In this document: piece after piece, positions 24,897 to 33,960 of the stretch | Numbering within the stretch: position 1 is the first letter of the stretch | Layout of the letters: every line of letters begins with the position of its first letter | Assembly (NCBI RefSeq): GCF_001687585.2 | Contig: NZ_CP016537.2 | Span: forward strand, 1,832,001 to 1,896,000 | Reading direction: 5' to 3' | Length of the DNA stretch: 64,000 bases | From: Planococcus halocryophilus | Lineage (GTDB): Bacteria > Bacillota > Bacilli > Bacillales_A > Planococcaceae | The notes under the pieces: model-generated | Told to the model about the DNA's origin: nothing | The model's input: only the letters and a program-made list of their open reading frames with translations | Database searches by the model: none | Translations under genes and position numbers: made by a program

Positions 24897-25394
24897 CTAT
24901 AGGAATTTTACCATCAGATTTTCATCGATGTATTTTTCAGGTGTTTTCATAGCTTGTGGGTCTGTTCCGTATTTTTCAAAACCAAGCTGTTCATATAAGG
25001 CAATAGCTGCCTTGTTTTCACTTGCGACTGCTAAATCTAAACGCTCTAGCCCATGCATTTTTTTAGCAAACTCAAAAAGTTGGTGCATTAAACGACTAGC
25101 CAGTCTTTTGCCTCTTTCGCTAGGTGTTACGTATACCGCATAAACTGAACCCCGGTGGTGTAACTTTGGTGCTAAATTGCGCACCAAAGTTACATTTCCT
25201 AGTAATCTTCCTTCTGAAAATGCACCAAACGTATAGGCGTTTTTCATCGCCAAGTTTTGTGCTGTTTTTTCAATTGGGTTTTTCAGTGCATCCTCTAGTC
25301 TCGTCGCGAACGCATCTGGATTGTTTTTTAGAGCCTCAATACGCAAGTCGTAATACGCTTGCGTATCTTTAATGGTGAGTTGGCGAAATTCCAT
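24897..25394 (-). CDS. GNAT family N-acetyltransferase
   Basis: A 165-residue acetyltransferase: MEFRQLTIKDTQAYYDLRIEA at the N-terminus, then AVYVTPSERGKRLASRLM with the acetyl-CoA pyrophosphate loop (RGKRLA), and LAVASENKAAIALYEQLGFEKYG in motif B. The start chosen has AAAAGGA eight bases upstream; an ATG three codons earlier is too close to that site. Acceptor unknown, the RimI/YjcK-like group being possible. Confidence 0.88.
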   Translation of the reverse strand: MEFRQLTIKDTQAYYDLRIEALKNNPDAFATRLEDALKNPIEKTAQNLAMKNAYTFGAFSEGRLLGNVTLVRNLAPKLHHRGSVYAVYVTPSERGKRLASRLMHQLFEFAKKMHGLERLDLAVASENKAAIALYEQLGFEKYGTDPQAMKTPEKYIDENLMVKFL

Positions 25395-25408
25395 AAACAA
25401 CATCCTTT

Positions 25409-26419
25409 TTATATAAATTGCTGTGTGATGGTCCCTTTTCCATTTACCACTCGAACTTCTGCGTAAGCGCCGTTGACAAAGGTGAGTTGTGGCGGCACAT
25501 GTCCTAAGTCAATATCGTAAGCAATCGGTATATCCAATTCTTCTGCTAAATCCTCGTACATTTTTTCCACTGTATATTCTTGATTTGGCTCATTTGCAGG
25601 ACTTCGACCAAAAATGATGCCGGTACAATGATCAAACCAACCTGCATATTTCATTTGGGTTAACGATCTTTTTAAATCTGCTACAGGTAACTCACAGTTT
25701 TCCAAATACCAAACAACTGGTTCTTCTGGAATATGCTCTTTCCTAAAACTTTGGACATCGCCAAAAGAAGTTCCGATCAAGTGACGGATTACATCGATGC
25801 AACCGCCTAACAATCGGCCCGAGAAGTTTTCTTCCCCTCCTGAAATGGTTTTCCATACAGTCGGTTCACTCAAATGAAAGACGACAGGAGATGGAATCGA
25901 ATGATTCCACTCTTTTTGATACAACGTGGATGAACTTTGGGCAACAGAGCCCTTTGCCCTAGTTTGTAAAATCGATAGCCAGCGACCTGTAGTTTCGTCA
26001 CTTTGTTCACCACGCAAGTCGATCAAGTTGGTACCGTGTGCTGTTGCGATTCCTGTTTTTAATGTAACAGCTAGTAATAGGACACTAAGGTCTGAATACC
26101 CTAGAATCCATTTCGGCTGCATCTTCGAAAAATCCAGGTATTCTAATATTTCAATCAACAATTCCCCGCCCCACGGTGGAAGAATCAAATCAATAGCTGG
26201 ATCTATCATCATTTCCATCAATTCTTCGGCACGTTTTTTAGCAGGAGCTGATTTGGCCATGTTTTGAGTCCAAGCAGTATCACCTGTTACAAACGTAAAA
26301 CCGTTCTGCTCCTGCCTTTTGATTGCTTGTTTTAAAAGCGCATGATTTTCCTTACCAACTCCTGATGACGGAGCGGTAACACCAATTGTCTTTATAGTTG
26401 TTGCAGGATACCGAATCAT
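25409..26419 (-). CDS. S66 family LD-carboxypeptidase / MccF-like peptidase
   Basis: A 336-residue serine peptidase of family S66. IGVTAPSSGVGKENH, the nucleophile region WILGYSDLSVLL (Ser in GYSD), LENCELPVADLKRSL with the Glu, and GHVPPQLTFVNGA with the His complete the Ser-Glu-His triad. Relatives are LD-carboxypeptidase A in peptidoglycan recycling and MccF, which gives immunity to microcin C-like nucleotide peptides. The chosen ATG follows AAAGGGGGACT; the upstream 28 codons are not used. Substrate undecided. Confidence 0.88.
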   Translation of the reverse strand: MIRYPATTIKTIGVTAPSSGVGKENHALLKQAIKRQEQNGFTFVTGDTAWTQNMAKSAPAKKRAEELMEMMIDPAIDLILPPWGGELLIEILEYLDFSKMQPKWILGYSDLSVLLLAVTLKTGIATAHGTNLIDLRGEQSDETTGRWLSILQTRAKGSVAQSSSTLYQKEWNHSIPSPVVFHLSEPTVWKTISGGEENFSGRLLGGCIDVIRHLIGTSFGDVQSFRKEHIPEEPVVWYLENCELPVADLKRSLTQMKYAGWFDHCTGIIFGRSPANEPNQEYTVEKMYEDLAEELDIPIAYDIDLGHVPPQLTFVNGAYAEVRVVNGKGTITQQFI

Positions 26420-26439
26420 ACAATAGTCCCCCTTTCGTT

Positions 26440-26646
26440 TCAAACAAAATAAAATAACGAAAAAATCATCGCTAGTAAAATGCCTGCTCCTGCAAAGAAC
26501 CATAAAGCATGTTTAACCATTTCAAGAAACTGGCTTGGTTCTTTATCAAGCCTTTTCCCTTTAAACTGGGAAAAATCTGGCGGTGTCTCTCTTCTGTGCG
26601 TCGTTTTTTTCATGTACGTTTTTTTTGTTTCAGACATCGGGTTCAT
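26440..26646 (-). CDS. Small single-pass membrane protein (68 aa)
   Basis: A 68-residue protein: 43 polar, basic residues (KKTYMKKTTHRRETPPDFSQ) then one membrane helix (ALWFFAGAGILLAMIFSLFY) at the C-terminus. The ATG is preceded by AAGGAGGAACAC. It lies 20 bases upstream of the S66 gene and in the same direction, so is probably co-transcribed. Family not recognised. Confidence 0.65.
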   Translation of the reverse strand: MNPMSETKKTYMKKTTHRRETPPDFSQFKGKRLDKEPSQFLEMVKHALWFFAGAGILLAMIFSLFYFV

Positions 26647-26837
26647 TGTGTTCCTCCTTGAATCATTAGCAATAGCATTTTTAATATATTTACCATTATA
26701 CTAAAGTTAACTTGAGAATATAGTCCCCTTTTTGACTAATTGTCATTTTTCAGAACAAACAATCTAAAGCCCTACTTGAAATAGTCTTTGGAGCGTATAT
26801 GATGGAGATAGAGTGAAAATATCAAGGGGGTTTGTGG

Positions 26838-27482
26838 ATGAAAGTTTTAGTAGTCGGAGCAAACGGACAAATCGGAAGGCATTTCGTTAAAATGCTTGCA
26901 AGCAGTGACACACACACACCGAAAGCAATGATCCGCAAAGAAGAGCAAGTTAGTTTTTTTAATAGTTTAGGCGTAGAAACCGTATTGACTAGCCTTGAAG
27001 GTAGTGTCGAGGAAATTACAGAAGCGATGGAAGGTTGCGATGCGGTAGTTTTTGCTGCGGGTAGTGGCGGTAAAACCGGTGCAGACAAAACTTTGCTAAT
27101 TGATTTGGATGGGGCTGCAAAAACTATTGAAGCCGCTGAGCGTACTGGTACTGAACGTTTCCTTATGATTAGCGCTATTAATGCTGACAAACGTGCTATG
27201 TGGAAAGAAGATATGGCTCATTACTATGTGGCGAAGCATCATGCTGATAATATTTTACGAGCCAGCGGATTGGTTTATACCATTATCCGCCCTGGTATTT
27301 TAACGAACGAACCCGGTACCGGTAAAATTTTAGCAGTAGAAGATTTAGATTCAGGAGAGATTTCACGTGAAGATGTAGCTCGTGTTTTGTTTAATGCGCT
27401 AGATAATGAACATGTTTTCAACAAAACCTTTGCAGTGGTTTCAGGGGATAATGAAGTTGAAACAGCTCTTAACCAACTATAA
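26838..27482 (+). CDS. yhfK: YhfK-type atypical SDR / NAD(P)-binding protein
   Basis: A 214-residue Rossmann-fold protein with the NAD(P) loop GANGQIG at residues 7-13. It agrees closely along its length with B. subtilis YhfK as I remember it: EGCDAVVFAAGSGGKTG, DKTLLIDLDGAAKTIEAAE, YYVAKHHADNIL, YTIIRPGILTNEPGTG and ISREDVARVL. The YxxxK motif of SDRs appears as YYVAK. Substrate unknown. ATG preceded by AAGGGGGTTTG. Single gene with its own terminator. Confidence 0.9.
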   Translation: MKVLVVGANGQIGRHFVKMLASSDTHTPKAMIRKEEQVSFFNSLGVETVLTSLEGSVEEITEAMEGCDAVVFAAGSGGKTGADKTLLIDLDGAAKTIEAAERTGTERFLMISAINADKRAMWKEDMAHYYVAKHHADNILRASGLVYTIIRPGILTNEPGTGKILAVEDLDSGEISREDVARVLFNALDNEHVFNKTFAVVSGDNEVETALNQL

Positions 27483-27492
27483 TTTTTCCATA

Positions 27493-27526
27493 CAAAAAGG
27501 CTTTGATCTTAGATCAAAAGCCTTCT
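27493..27526. terminator. Intrinsic terminator, bidirectional
   Basis: AAGGCTTTGATC-TTA-GATCAAAAGCCTT (one bulge/mismatch) between converging yhfK and the 82-aa gene. Confidence 0.85.
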
Positions 27527-27531
27527 CTTAT

Positions 27532-27780
27532 TTATTGTGCTACTGTTTTTAAATTTCTGAAGCCCATAACGAGTTGAAATATAAATGCAATCGAACAAAT
27601 AATGATTGCGGCATAGCCAAGTATGCCAATTGGTGTCATCATAAATGTTTGAATAACGAGTAAAACCATCATGACAGCGATACCAAAATTCACAATATAA
27701 GGTTTGTTGTAAAACTTTTTAGACGCAATGCCAACAAAAATTGCTGCAGCAATGATAAACATCAATAAAAGACTCCCCAT
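27532..27780 (-). CDS. Membrane protein of unknown function (82 aa)
   Basis: Three hydrophobic segments (about 3-19, 29-47, 52-74) with short loops (KKFYNKPY) and a C-terminal basic end. Start MGSLLLMFIIAAAIF with GAGGGAGAA upstream. No family recognised with confidence. Single-gene unit ending at the shared terminator. Confidence 0.68.
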   Translation of the reverse strand: MGSLLLMFIIAAAIFVGIASKKFYNKPYIVNFGIAVMMVLLVIQTFMMTPIGILGYAAIIICSIAFIFQLVMGFRNLKTVAQ

Positions 27781-27829
27781 TTTTCTCCCTCATCCTTTTG
27801 CTTTGTCTATTGTAAGTTTAGCATTTATC

Positions 27830-28345
27830 CTAAATATCCGATAGGGCACTCGGAATTTTTTTGTAAGCCATCTTTTTAATGATTCCCTCATGTTCAGGGA
27901 AACGTTCTAATAAGTCTGACTGCATCAACAATTCAAAGTCAGCAAAGTCAAAACCAGGTGAAACCATACAGCCAACTAATGAAAATGCATCATCAGCTTC
28001 TACTGTCGAACCGAATATGCTGCCTTTCTCTACTAGTACTTGCGGTCGTTCACCCGAAGCAATATTTAAACCTAATTTTTCAGCACGGTAATTTCCATTT
28101 TTATCAAGTATATGCACTGTAACAGCTTCCCCTGCATGAAAGTACCAAACTTCATCTGACTTTAATCGATGAAAATGGGAAATATCATGTGACTGTAGCA
28201 AAAAGTAAATGCTCGTGTACAAGTTGCGCTCTTGCGGATGATCGATTGTTGTAATTTTTTCAGCTGATACAAACGATTGCTTATAATAGCCACCTTCGGG
28301 ATGTGCAGTCATATCAAGTCGCGTAATCCATTCTTGTGCATTCAT
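27830..28345 (-). CDS. Cupin-fold DUF985 family protein
   Basis: A 171-residue single-domain cupin of the DUF985/YML079w type. MTAHPEGGYYKQSF at the N-terminus, SIYFLLQSHDISHFHRLKSDEVWYFHAGEAVTVHIL in the barrel core with the metal-type H-x-H and E, and LVGCMVSPGFDFADFELL near the end are diagnostic. Members may act as sugar or nucleotide-sugar epimerase-like proteins; no activity is established. Ribosome binding site GGAGATGGGAT. Single gene. Confidence 0.85.
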   Translation of the reverse strand: MNAQEWITRLDMTAHPEGGYYKQSFVSAEKITTIDHPQERNLYTSIYFLLQSHDISHFHRLKSDEVWYFHAGEAVTVHILDKNGNYRAEKLGLNIASGERPQVLVEKGSIFGSTVEADDAFSLVGCMVSPGFDFADFELLMQSDLLERFPEHEGIIKKMAYKKIPSALSDI

Positions 28346-28455
28346 CTATCCCATCTCCTATCCGTTTTTTCCTACACAATATTTTGAAACTTTCTATCGT
28401 TCAAGACGTATTTATTATATAACATAAATCCTATGAGAAAAAAGGAGGAGTAAAA

Positions 28456-29256
28456 ATGAACAATCATGAAATAGACTACAAATTGCATGGTGACGATATG
28501 CAGTTTGTCGAAGTAGAACTGGATCCTTCAGAAACGGTCATTGCAGAGGCCGGCGCATTAATGATGATGGAAGATGGCATTGCCATGGAGACAATTTTTG
28601 GTGACGGTTCTCAAAGTTCAGGCGGCAGTGGCTTGATGGGCAAATTGATGGGCGCAGGTAAGCGTATTATTACCGGCGAGAGTTTATTTATGACTACTTT
28701 CACAAACAACGGAACAGGCAAACGTCATGTTTCTTTTGCTGCTCCTTATCCTGGTAAAATTATTCCTATGGATTTAAGTACTTTGAATGGTAAAATCATT
28801 TGTCAAAAAGATGCATTTTTAGCTGCAGCTAAAGGTGTTTCCATTGGGATTGAGTTTCAACGTAAAATCGGCGCCGGCTTTTTTGGTGGCGAAGGCTTTA
28901 TCATGCAAAAACTAGAAGGCGATGGTTTGGCATTTGTCCATGCCGGCGGTACGATTTACCGTAAGAATCTTCAAAAAGGTGAAGTGATTCGCGTTGATAC
29001 AGGTTGCTTAGTCGCTATGACTGGTGACGTAGACTACAACATTGAAGCTGTGCCTGGCATTAAAACGGCATTATTTGGCGGCGAAGGCTTATTTTTCGCC
29101 ACATTGCGCGGTCCTGGTAGCGTGTGGATACAATCTATGCCATTTAGTCGTTTAGCAAGTCGTGTCTTTGCAGCAGCTCCCCAAAACCCTGCTGGACGTT
29201 CAAAAGGTGAAGGCAGTGCCGCAGGTGGTCTATTCGATTTACTCGGTGGTAGATAA
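28456..29256 (+). CDS. AIM24/TIGR00266 family protein
   Basis: A 266-residue protein of the AIM24 beta-helix family: [70 protein letters not shown] and [20 protein letters not shown]. The family is widespread in bacteria; function unknown, the yeast member being mitochondrial. The C-terminus ends in a glycine-rich tail (GGLFDLLGG). ATG after AAAGGAGGAG. Single gene with its own terminator. Confidence 0.9.
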   Translation: MNNHEIDYKLHGDDMQFVEVELDPSETVIAEAGALMMMEDGIAMETIFGDGSQSSGGSGLMGKLMGAGKRIITGESLFMTTFTNNGTGKRHVSFAAPYPGKIIPMDLSTLNGKIICQKDAFLAAAKGVSIGIEFQRKIGAGFFGGEGFIMQKLEGDGLAFVHAGGTIYRKNLQKGEVIRVDTGCLVAMTGDVDYNIEAVPGIKTALFGGEGLFFATLRGPGSVWIQSMPFSRLASRVFAAAPQNPAGRSKGEGSAAGGLFDLLGGR

Positions 29257-29278
29257 TTCTTTGACTTAATAAAGCGAA

Positions 29279-29328
29279 TTAAAGGCGTCGTTCATTTCCT
29301 TACAAGGTTATGAATAGACGCCTTTTTC
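29279..29328 (+). terminator. Intrinsic terminator
   Basis: AAAGGCGTC...GACGCCTTT with inner TTCAT/ATGAA pairs and T5 on the right. Confidence 0.8.
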
Positions 29329-29336
29329 TATTTTAT

Positions 29337-29382
29337 TGACTTTGCTTATTGTCCATGAGATCATTACCTAACGACCGTTAGG
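29337..29382 (+). promoter_or_regulatory. Promoter and palindromic operator of the TetR/MFS pair
   Basis: TTGACT (29337-29342) is a good -35; the -10 is weak (GATCAT at 17 nt). CCTAACGACCGTTAGG (29367-29382) is a palindrome with perfect 7-bp arms and a two-base centre, ending 12 bases before the regulator ATG. Position over the start region fits autorepression by the TetR-type protein, which is inference. Confidence 0.65.
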
Positions 29383-29394
29383 AAGGTAGATGAC

Positions 29395-29973
29395 ATGAAA
29401 GCTAATCTGATTTTACAAACCGCAGTAAGCCATTTCGCAAAAGAAGGCTATGCAGGCGCTTCACTCAGTAAAATCGCTGAAGAAGTCGGCATAAAAAAAC
29501 CATCGATATACGCCCATTACAAAGGAAAAGATGACTTATTTATTTCTGCGCTTCACTATTCTCTCGATACGCAAAAAGCTCAAATTGCTAGTTATTTTTA
29601 TTCGATGAAAAACGAACCGTTAGAACCTCTTCTTTACGGCTATTTTGAATGGTTCGCTAAAGAAAGCGAAGACAATGAGCGCATGAAATTCATTTTACGC
29701 GCGGCTTATTTTCCACCCCTTAAACTTGAAAAAGAAGTAGGGAAACTGTTTAATCCCTTTTTCGATAGCCTGCATTTACATCTGACTCGATTGTTGCGAG
29801 AGCGGCATCGACATGAAAAAGTATTGTATTCCGAGGATTTTTCGGCTATAGCTTTAGCGTATTTGACAATGACTGAAGGAACGATGACTGAACTCGTTTA
29901 TACCGATGTAGAAAGATACAACAAACGTCTCCATGCTGTTTGGCCAATTTTTTGGCGCGGCTTGACTAAGTAA
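29395..29973 (+). CDS. TetR/AcrR family transcriptional regulator
   Basis: A 192-residue regulator with the N-terminal TetR helix-turn-helix (ILQTAVSHFAKEGYAGASLS, KIAEEVGIKKPSIYAHYKGK) and a helical ligand domain. It is upstream of an MFS drug transporter with 57 bases between, so very probably controls it together with itself through the palindrome just upstream. The AcrR_C-like C-terminal domain (YFEWFAKESEDNERMKFIL) resembles regulators of drug efflux. Ligand unknown. Confidence 0.92.
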   Translation: MKANLILQTAVSHFAKEGYAGASLSKIAEEVGIKKPSIYAHYKGKDDLFISALHYSLDTQKAQIASYFYSMKNEPLEPLLYGYFEWFAKESEDNERMKFILRAAYFPPLKLEKEVGKLFNPFFDSLHLHLTRLLRERHRHEKVLYSEDFSAIALAYLTMTEGTMTELVYTDVERYNKRLHAVWPIFWRGLTK

Positions 29974-30030
29974 TAGCTAGAAACTGTTAGTCCAATTCAC
30001 CAGGCACGATGAATATAAGGAGATCGTTAC

Positions 30031-31209
30031 ATGAAATCAAATAAACTCGTATTATCAACATTATTGCTTAATCTATTTATCGCATTTTTAGGAATTGGAC
30101 TCGTCATTCCTGTTACCCCAACCATCATGAACGAATTAAACATTTCAGGGACTGTTGTCGGTTATATGGTTTCCGCTTTTGCATTAGCTCAACTCATCGT
30201 TTCTCCCATTGCCGGACGTTGGGTAGACAATATCGGACGTAAACCGATGATTATTATCGGCTTGCTCATTTTTAGTATTTCCGAATTTTTATTCGGTATT
30301 GGACAAACCGTTGAAGTGCTGTTTGCTTCACGAATTCTCGGCGGTATCAGTGCTGCATTTATCATGCCGGCAGTTACAGCTTACATTGCCGACATTACAA
30401 CAAGTAGCACGCGTCCAAAAGCTTTAGGTTATATGTCGGCCGCAATTTCGACTGGATTTATCATAGGCCCTGGAATTGGTGGATTTTTAGCAGACATTAG
30501 CACCCGTCTGCCGTTCTTCTTTGCAGCTGGCTTTGGCTTGTTCGCGACAATATTATCGCTAATCACATTGACAGAGCCCGATCGTAGTTATGAAGTAGAA
30601 GAGAATTTTCACCCTATTCCCAAAGCTGGTTTTAAGAAGATTTTCTCTCCTATGTATTCAATCGCGTTTATGGTGATCTTTATTTCTTCATTCGGACTGG
30701 CTGCTTTTGAGTCGTTGTTTGCGCTATTTGTCGACCATAAATTTGGCTTTACCGCAAAAGACATTGCCGTCATTATTTCACTTGGCGCCATTGTCGGAGT
30801 GATTTTCCAAGTAGGCTTGTTTGATAAACTGACTCGTTGGTTTGGCGAAATTCGCTTGATTCGCTATAGTTTACTCGTTTCTACAAGTCTCGTCTTCATC
30901 ATGACGTTTGTTTCGAGTTATTGGTCGATTCTCCTTGTGACCATGTTGGTGTTTGTCGGATTTGATTTAATGCGCCCCGCTGTCACAACTTATTTATCAA
31001 GAATTGCCGGAAACGAACAAGGCTTTGCCGGTGGAATGAACTCGATGTTTACAAGTCTCGGGAATATTTTTGGTCCGATTGTCGGCGGAATTTTGTTCGA
31101 CATCGATTTAAACTATCCCTTCTACTTCGCGACCGCCGTTTTAGGAGCAGGAATAGCGTTGACGTATTTGTGGAAACGCCCAGCCTTTTCAGAAACTAAA
31201 TTGGTTTAA
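30031..31209 (+). CDS. MFS multidrug efflux transporter, NorA/Bmr-like
   Basis: A 392-residue 12-segment major facilitator of the DHA1 group. Motif A (GRWVDNIGRKPM) lies between segments 2 and 3 and motif C (GFIIGPGIGGFLAD) in segment 5, both typical of drug:H+ antiporters. Overall order resembles NorA and Bmr. ATG preceded by AAGGAGATCG. It forms an operon with the TetR regulator. The exact drugs cannot be told. Complete, in contrast to the broken MFS gene 2 kb away. Confidence 0.9.
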   Translation: MKSNKLVLSTLLLNLFIAFLGIGLVIPVTPTIMNELNISGTVVGYMVSAFALAQLIVSPIAGRWVDNIGRKPMIIIGLLIFSISEFLFGIGQTVEVLFASRILGGISAAFIMPAVTAYIADITTSSTRPKALGYMSAAISTGFIIGPGIGGFLADISTRLPFFFAAGFGLFATILSLITLTEPDRSYEVEENFHPIPKAGFKKIFSPMYSIAFMVIFISSFGLAAFESLFALFVDHKFGFTAKDIAVIISLGAIVGVIFQVGLFDKLTRWFGEIRLIRYSLLVSTSLVFIMTFVSSYWSILLVTMLVFVGFDLMRPAVTTYLSRIAGNEQGFAGGMNSMFTSLGNIFGPIVGGILFDIDLNYPFYFATAVLGAGIALTYLWKRPAFSETKLV

Positions 31210-31218
31210 TTTAGTTAA

Positions 31219-31270
31219 TAAACCCCAAGTAAGAAGTCGATTTTCTGCTTTCTTGTTTGGGGTTTTGTGT
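31219..31270 (+). terminator. Long intrinsic terminator
   Basis: AAACCCCAA-GTAAGAAG pairs with CTTTCTTG-TTGGGGTTTT around an 11-nt loop, with T-rich ending; follows the MFS gene. Confidence 0.8.
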
Positions 31271-31300
31271 TTTTACCGGTTGTTGGTTTAAGGGTACTTG

Positions 31301-31426
31301 TTTGTTTGCAGGAAGTTGGGGTTTATTTGCAGAATAGACGTGGTTGTTTGCAAGATCGCTCTATTTGTTTGCGCGAAATCCGAATTTGTTTGCGGAATAT
31401 ACTAGTTTGTTTGCAGATCTGCCTAT
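31301..31426 (+). repeat. Array A: six 21-bp direct repeats (TTTGTTTGC units)
   Basis: Six consecutive units of exactly 21 bp, each opening with TTTGTTTGC or a close form (TTTATTTGC, GTTGTTTGC); the C of TTTGC falls at 31309, 31330, 31351, 31372, 31393 and 31414. The 12 bases that follow vary. Same strand as arrays B, C and D. The reading frame through it gives a CLQ/CLR heptad repeat running into the pseudogene, which I take as chance because 21 is a multiple of 3. Confidence 0.92.
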
Positions 31427-31470
31427 TTCCAATATTTACGCTATGTTTTTCTCTAGAGAGGAGTGAGCTA

Positions 31471-31992
31471 ATGAAAACCAGAAAAGCGACTGAACAAGAT
31501 GCACCGGGAATTGCGAAAGTCCACGTCGATAGTTGGAAAACTACGTATAAAGAGATTCTGCCTAGCGCATTTTTAACGAGCTTGTCCTATGAGTAACGGA
31601 CAACTCTATGGGAAAACAACATTGCCGACAAGAGCAATTACATCGTTGTTTCAGAAACTGACGAAGGCCACATCACCGGATTTGGTACGGCTTCGAAAAG
31701 AGATACGAATACGGTAGCTAACTCTGGGGATTTAACTTCTATCTATTTGCTCGATGAATATCACAGTCAAGGAATTGGAAAATTGCTGATGAAAGCATTA
31801 TTTCTTCAATTTAAAAAACTAAGTTATGAAAAAGTCTTTGTCGAAGTTCTTGAAGATAATAAAACACGATTTTTCTACGAGTATTACGGAGCACAGTTGA
31901 TTGATACCGTGCAACTCCAATTTGGCGAAATAGTAGTTAATGAACTGATTTATGAATGGACAAATATTGATGAAGTTCTAGAAATGCTATAG
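31471..31992 (+). pseudogene. GNAT acetyltransferase with one premature stop
   Basis: The frame starts MKTRKATEQDAPGIAKVHVD after AGAGAGGAG and reads a normal GNAT of 173 residues, but codon 42 is TAA (31594-31596): LTSLSYE-stop-RTTLWENN. The same frame continues to a full acetyl-CoA site (EYHSQGIGKLLMKALF) and the usual end. CAA (Gln) to TAA is a one-base change and Gln is usual at this SYExR position in relatives, so this looks like a recent nonsense mutation. A sequencing error is possible. Confidence 0.85.
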
Positions 31993-32002
31993 TCTTTCAA
32001 AA

Positions 32003-32038
32003 CAAAAAACCGTGTTTCAAAAGAAATACGGTTTTTGG
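32003..32038. terminator. Intrinsic terminator, bidirectional
   Basis: AAAAACCGTGTTTC-AAAA-GAAATACGGTTTTT, one mismatch, between the acetyltransferase pseudogene and the converging GNAT gene. Confidence 0.85.
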
Positions 32039-32089
32039 AACAGTCTATTGTTCAAAGCTGTTACGCAGCTATAATATTATTTATCAGTT

Positions 32090-32566
32090 TTACTTCTTTG
32101 ATTGGAATTGATGCTTTTGCTTCGTCAATTCCCAATAAACCATATCGCCTTTTTTCTCAACTTGCTCCATCCCCACTTTTTGCAGAACCCGGATTGATCC
32201 GCTATTTTCTAATCTGGTTTCTGCAACCACTTTCTCTACTACCAATAAATCAAGTGCCCACTTTACAAGGCTTTCGACAGATTCGGTCGCATAGCCCATA
32301 TGCCAGCAAGATTCTAGAAAACCATAACCGACTTCCACTTCCTTTTTAGAATTCGGCGCTCCTTTAAATCCAGCATCTCCAATAATCATGCCATCTGAAT
32401 TCCGAAGGACCAACCAACTTCCCCATCCATATAAAGTTGGGTCTTTCGACAGCTCTTTTATATGATTAAGAGATTGAGGTCCATTGTCGTAACCTTGTTT
32501 TTTCATCATCTCAATTGAACCACTATCACATGGCATTAATGTCAAGCGCTTAGTTTCTATTTTCAT
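32090..32566 (-). CDS. GNAT acetyltransferase of the RimJ/RimL type
   Basis: A 158-residue acetyltransferase beginning MKIETKRLTLMPCDSGSIEM, then IIGDAGFKGAPNSKKEVEVGYGF and GYATESVESLVKWAL, the acetyl-CoA site in its RimJ/L form (GYATE in place of GxGxG), and RLENSGSIRVLQKVGMEQVEKKG at the end. Acceptor unknown. Ribosome binding site AAAAAGGTGAT. Intact, with its neighbours on both sides broken. Confidence 0.88.
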   Translation of the reverse strand: MKIETKRLTLMPCDSGSIEMMKKQGYDNGPQSLNHIKELSKDPTLYGWGSWLVLRNSDGMIIGDAGFKGAPNSKKEVEVGYGFLESCWHMGYATESVESLVKWALDLLVVEKVVAETRLENSGSIRVLQKVGMEQVEKKGDMVYWELTKQKHQFQSKK

Positions 32567-32646
32567 CTTCTACCATCACCTTTTTTTAAAGACATAATAT
32601 CTTTTCCTCATTCAAATCTGCTAGTAGGCAAATCTTGTTTGTATTT

Positions 32647-33894
32647 TTAAATCATACGAGCTTTTTTCAGGTCTTCGGTGTCTTCCTCATACCACCTCGA
32701 ATATTTCGGATGCCAAACGGCAAATGAATAAATAATTGCGGTTGTTGACATAATTATAGATAGTGATGCAATTGTTAATTTCAACGAAATAATGTCTGCG
32801 AGAAAGCCCATTGCCAAGATGAAAAAAATTTGAAAGACACTTTGAAACAATTGAAAAACGCTCGTCACTCTGCCCATTACCGAAACTGGAATATTGTTTT
32901 GATAAAACGTTGCAATGCCTGCATTTAAAAAGACATTAAAAAAACCGAGTATGATAAAGCCAACCGCAATCGATACGAACGACCAAGAAAATGCGTAAAT
33001 AACGTATCCTCCTGACATCATTAACATGCCGATTACTATCATGGAGCGGATCGAGATTTTATTCGAAATGAATGTCAGAAATAACGCGCCACTCACCGAA
33101 CCGATTCCAGTAATGCTGATGAGCAAGCTATATTCCACTCTACTCAAGCCAATTACTTGTTAAGTAAAAACCACTTCCTGAACATCCATCGCAAATGAAA
33201 ATAGCATGACTGCCAAAAAGCCAAGATAGATGGCAGACACGTACTTTTTGTCTGCCATCAAATCCAACACAACGTTAAAATCTTTGACCACTTGCGAAAA
33301 AGTTAGTGCAGGGATTTCTTCCTGTACAATTTTTTCAGTTTCTGGCAATAAAGACAACAAGAATGCTGCAATCAAGAAAAACGCCGCATTCAACCACAAC
33401 GTGACTGTTAAATTTGCCAGAAAAATAAGCGATCCGCCAATTGCGGGTCCGATAATAAACGCGCCAGATGATGTAAATGAACGTAGCGAATTAAATCGCT
33501 TCCGCTTTGCTGGTGGGACTAGCATCGTGACATAAGTCATTGAGGCTGGTCCAAAAAACGCTTTAGCAATACTAAGAAAGACAAGAATTGTATAAACCGC
33601 AAAAAGACTAGAAGCAAAAGGAATCAACGCAATAAATACTGCTCGTAAAATATATGTCACCATTACGATTTTCTTCTTACTTCTGTAATCGATAAAACTT
33701 CCTGTCCAAAATTTTGTGACGATATTGGTCAATGGACTAATCACCCATAACCCTGCAACTGCAGCGGCGGATCCTGTCATTTGGTAGACGATGATGTTGA
33801 TTGCTACGAGATAGATAAAGTCTCCAATACTCGCGATTCCTAAAGACCCCAGCAAAATCGCTGGCACTTTCCAATCTTTCGATGTTTGTTTCAA
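32647..33894 (-). pseudogene. MFS transporter split by one in-frame stop
   Basis: A 12-segment MFS_3-type transporter of about 415 codons. The frame runs from a TTG (site GGGAGGA) through IGDFIYLVAINIIVYQMTG to VQEVVFT, meets TAA at 33160-33162 (about codon 245), and continues in the same frame with QVIGLSRVEYSLLISITGIG to the normal end with six more segments. Again CAA to TAA would explain it. Both pieces could be read as separate proteins, but neither is a complete transporter. Best taken as a nonsense mutant or, less likely, a sequencing error. Confidence 0.85.
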
Positions 33895-33960
33895 GTTAGA
33901 TCCTCCCTTAGGCTCCAAACTTTCGTGCGTTTTATTGCTTGCAACTAAAAGATAGTTGAG

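Noticed and set aside
31267..31596. A plus-strand frame through array A that joins a CLQ heptad repeat to the acetyltransferase N-terminus
   Set aside because: A 21-bp repeat is open in frame by arithmetic; no ribosome binding site at its start, and a good one precedes the acetyltransferase ATG inside it.
31594..33162. Reading the two TAA codons as programmed read-through or a different genetic code
   Set aside because: TAA serves as an ordinary stop in many intact genes of the window and no read-through context or element is visible.
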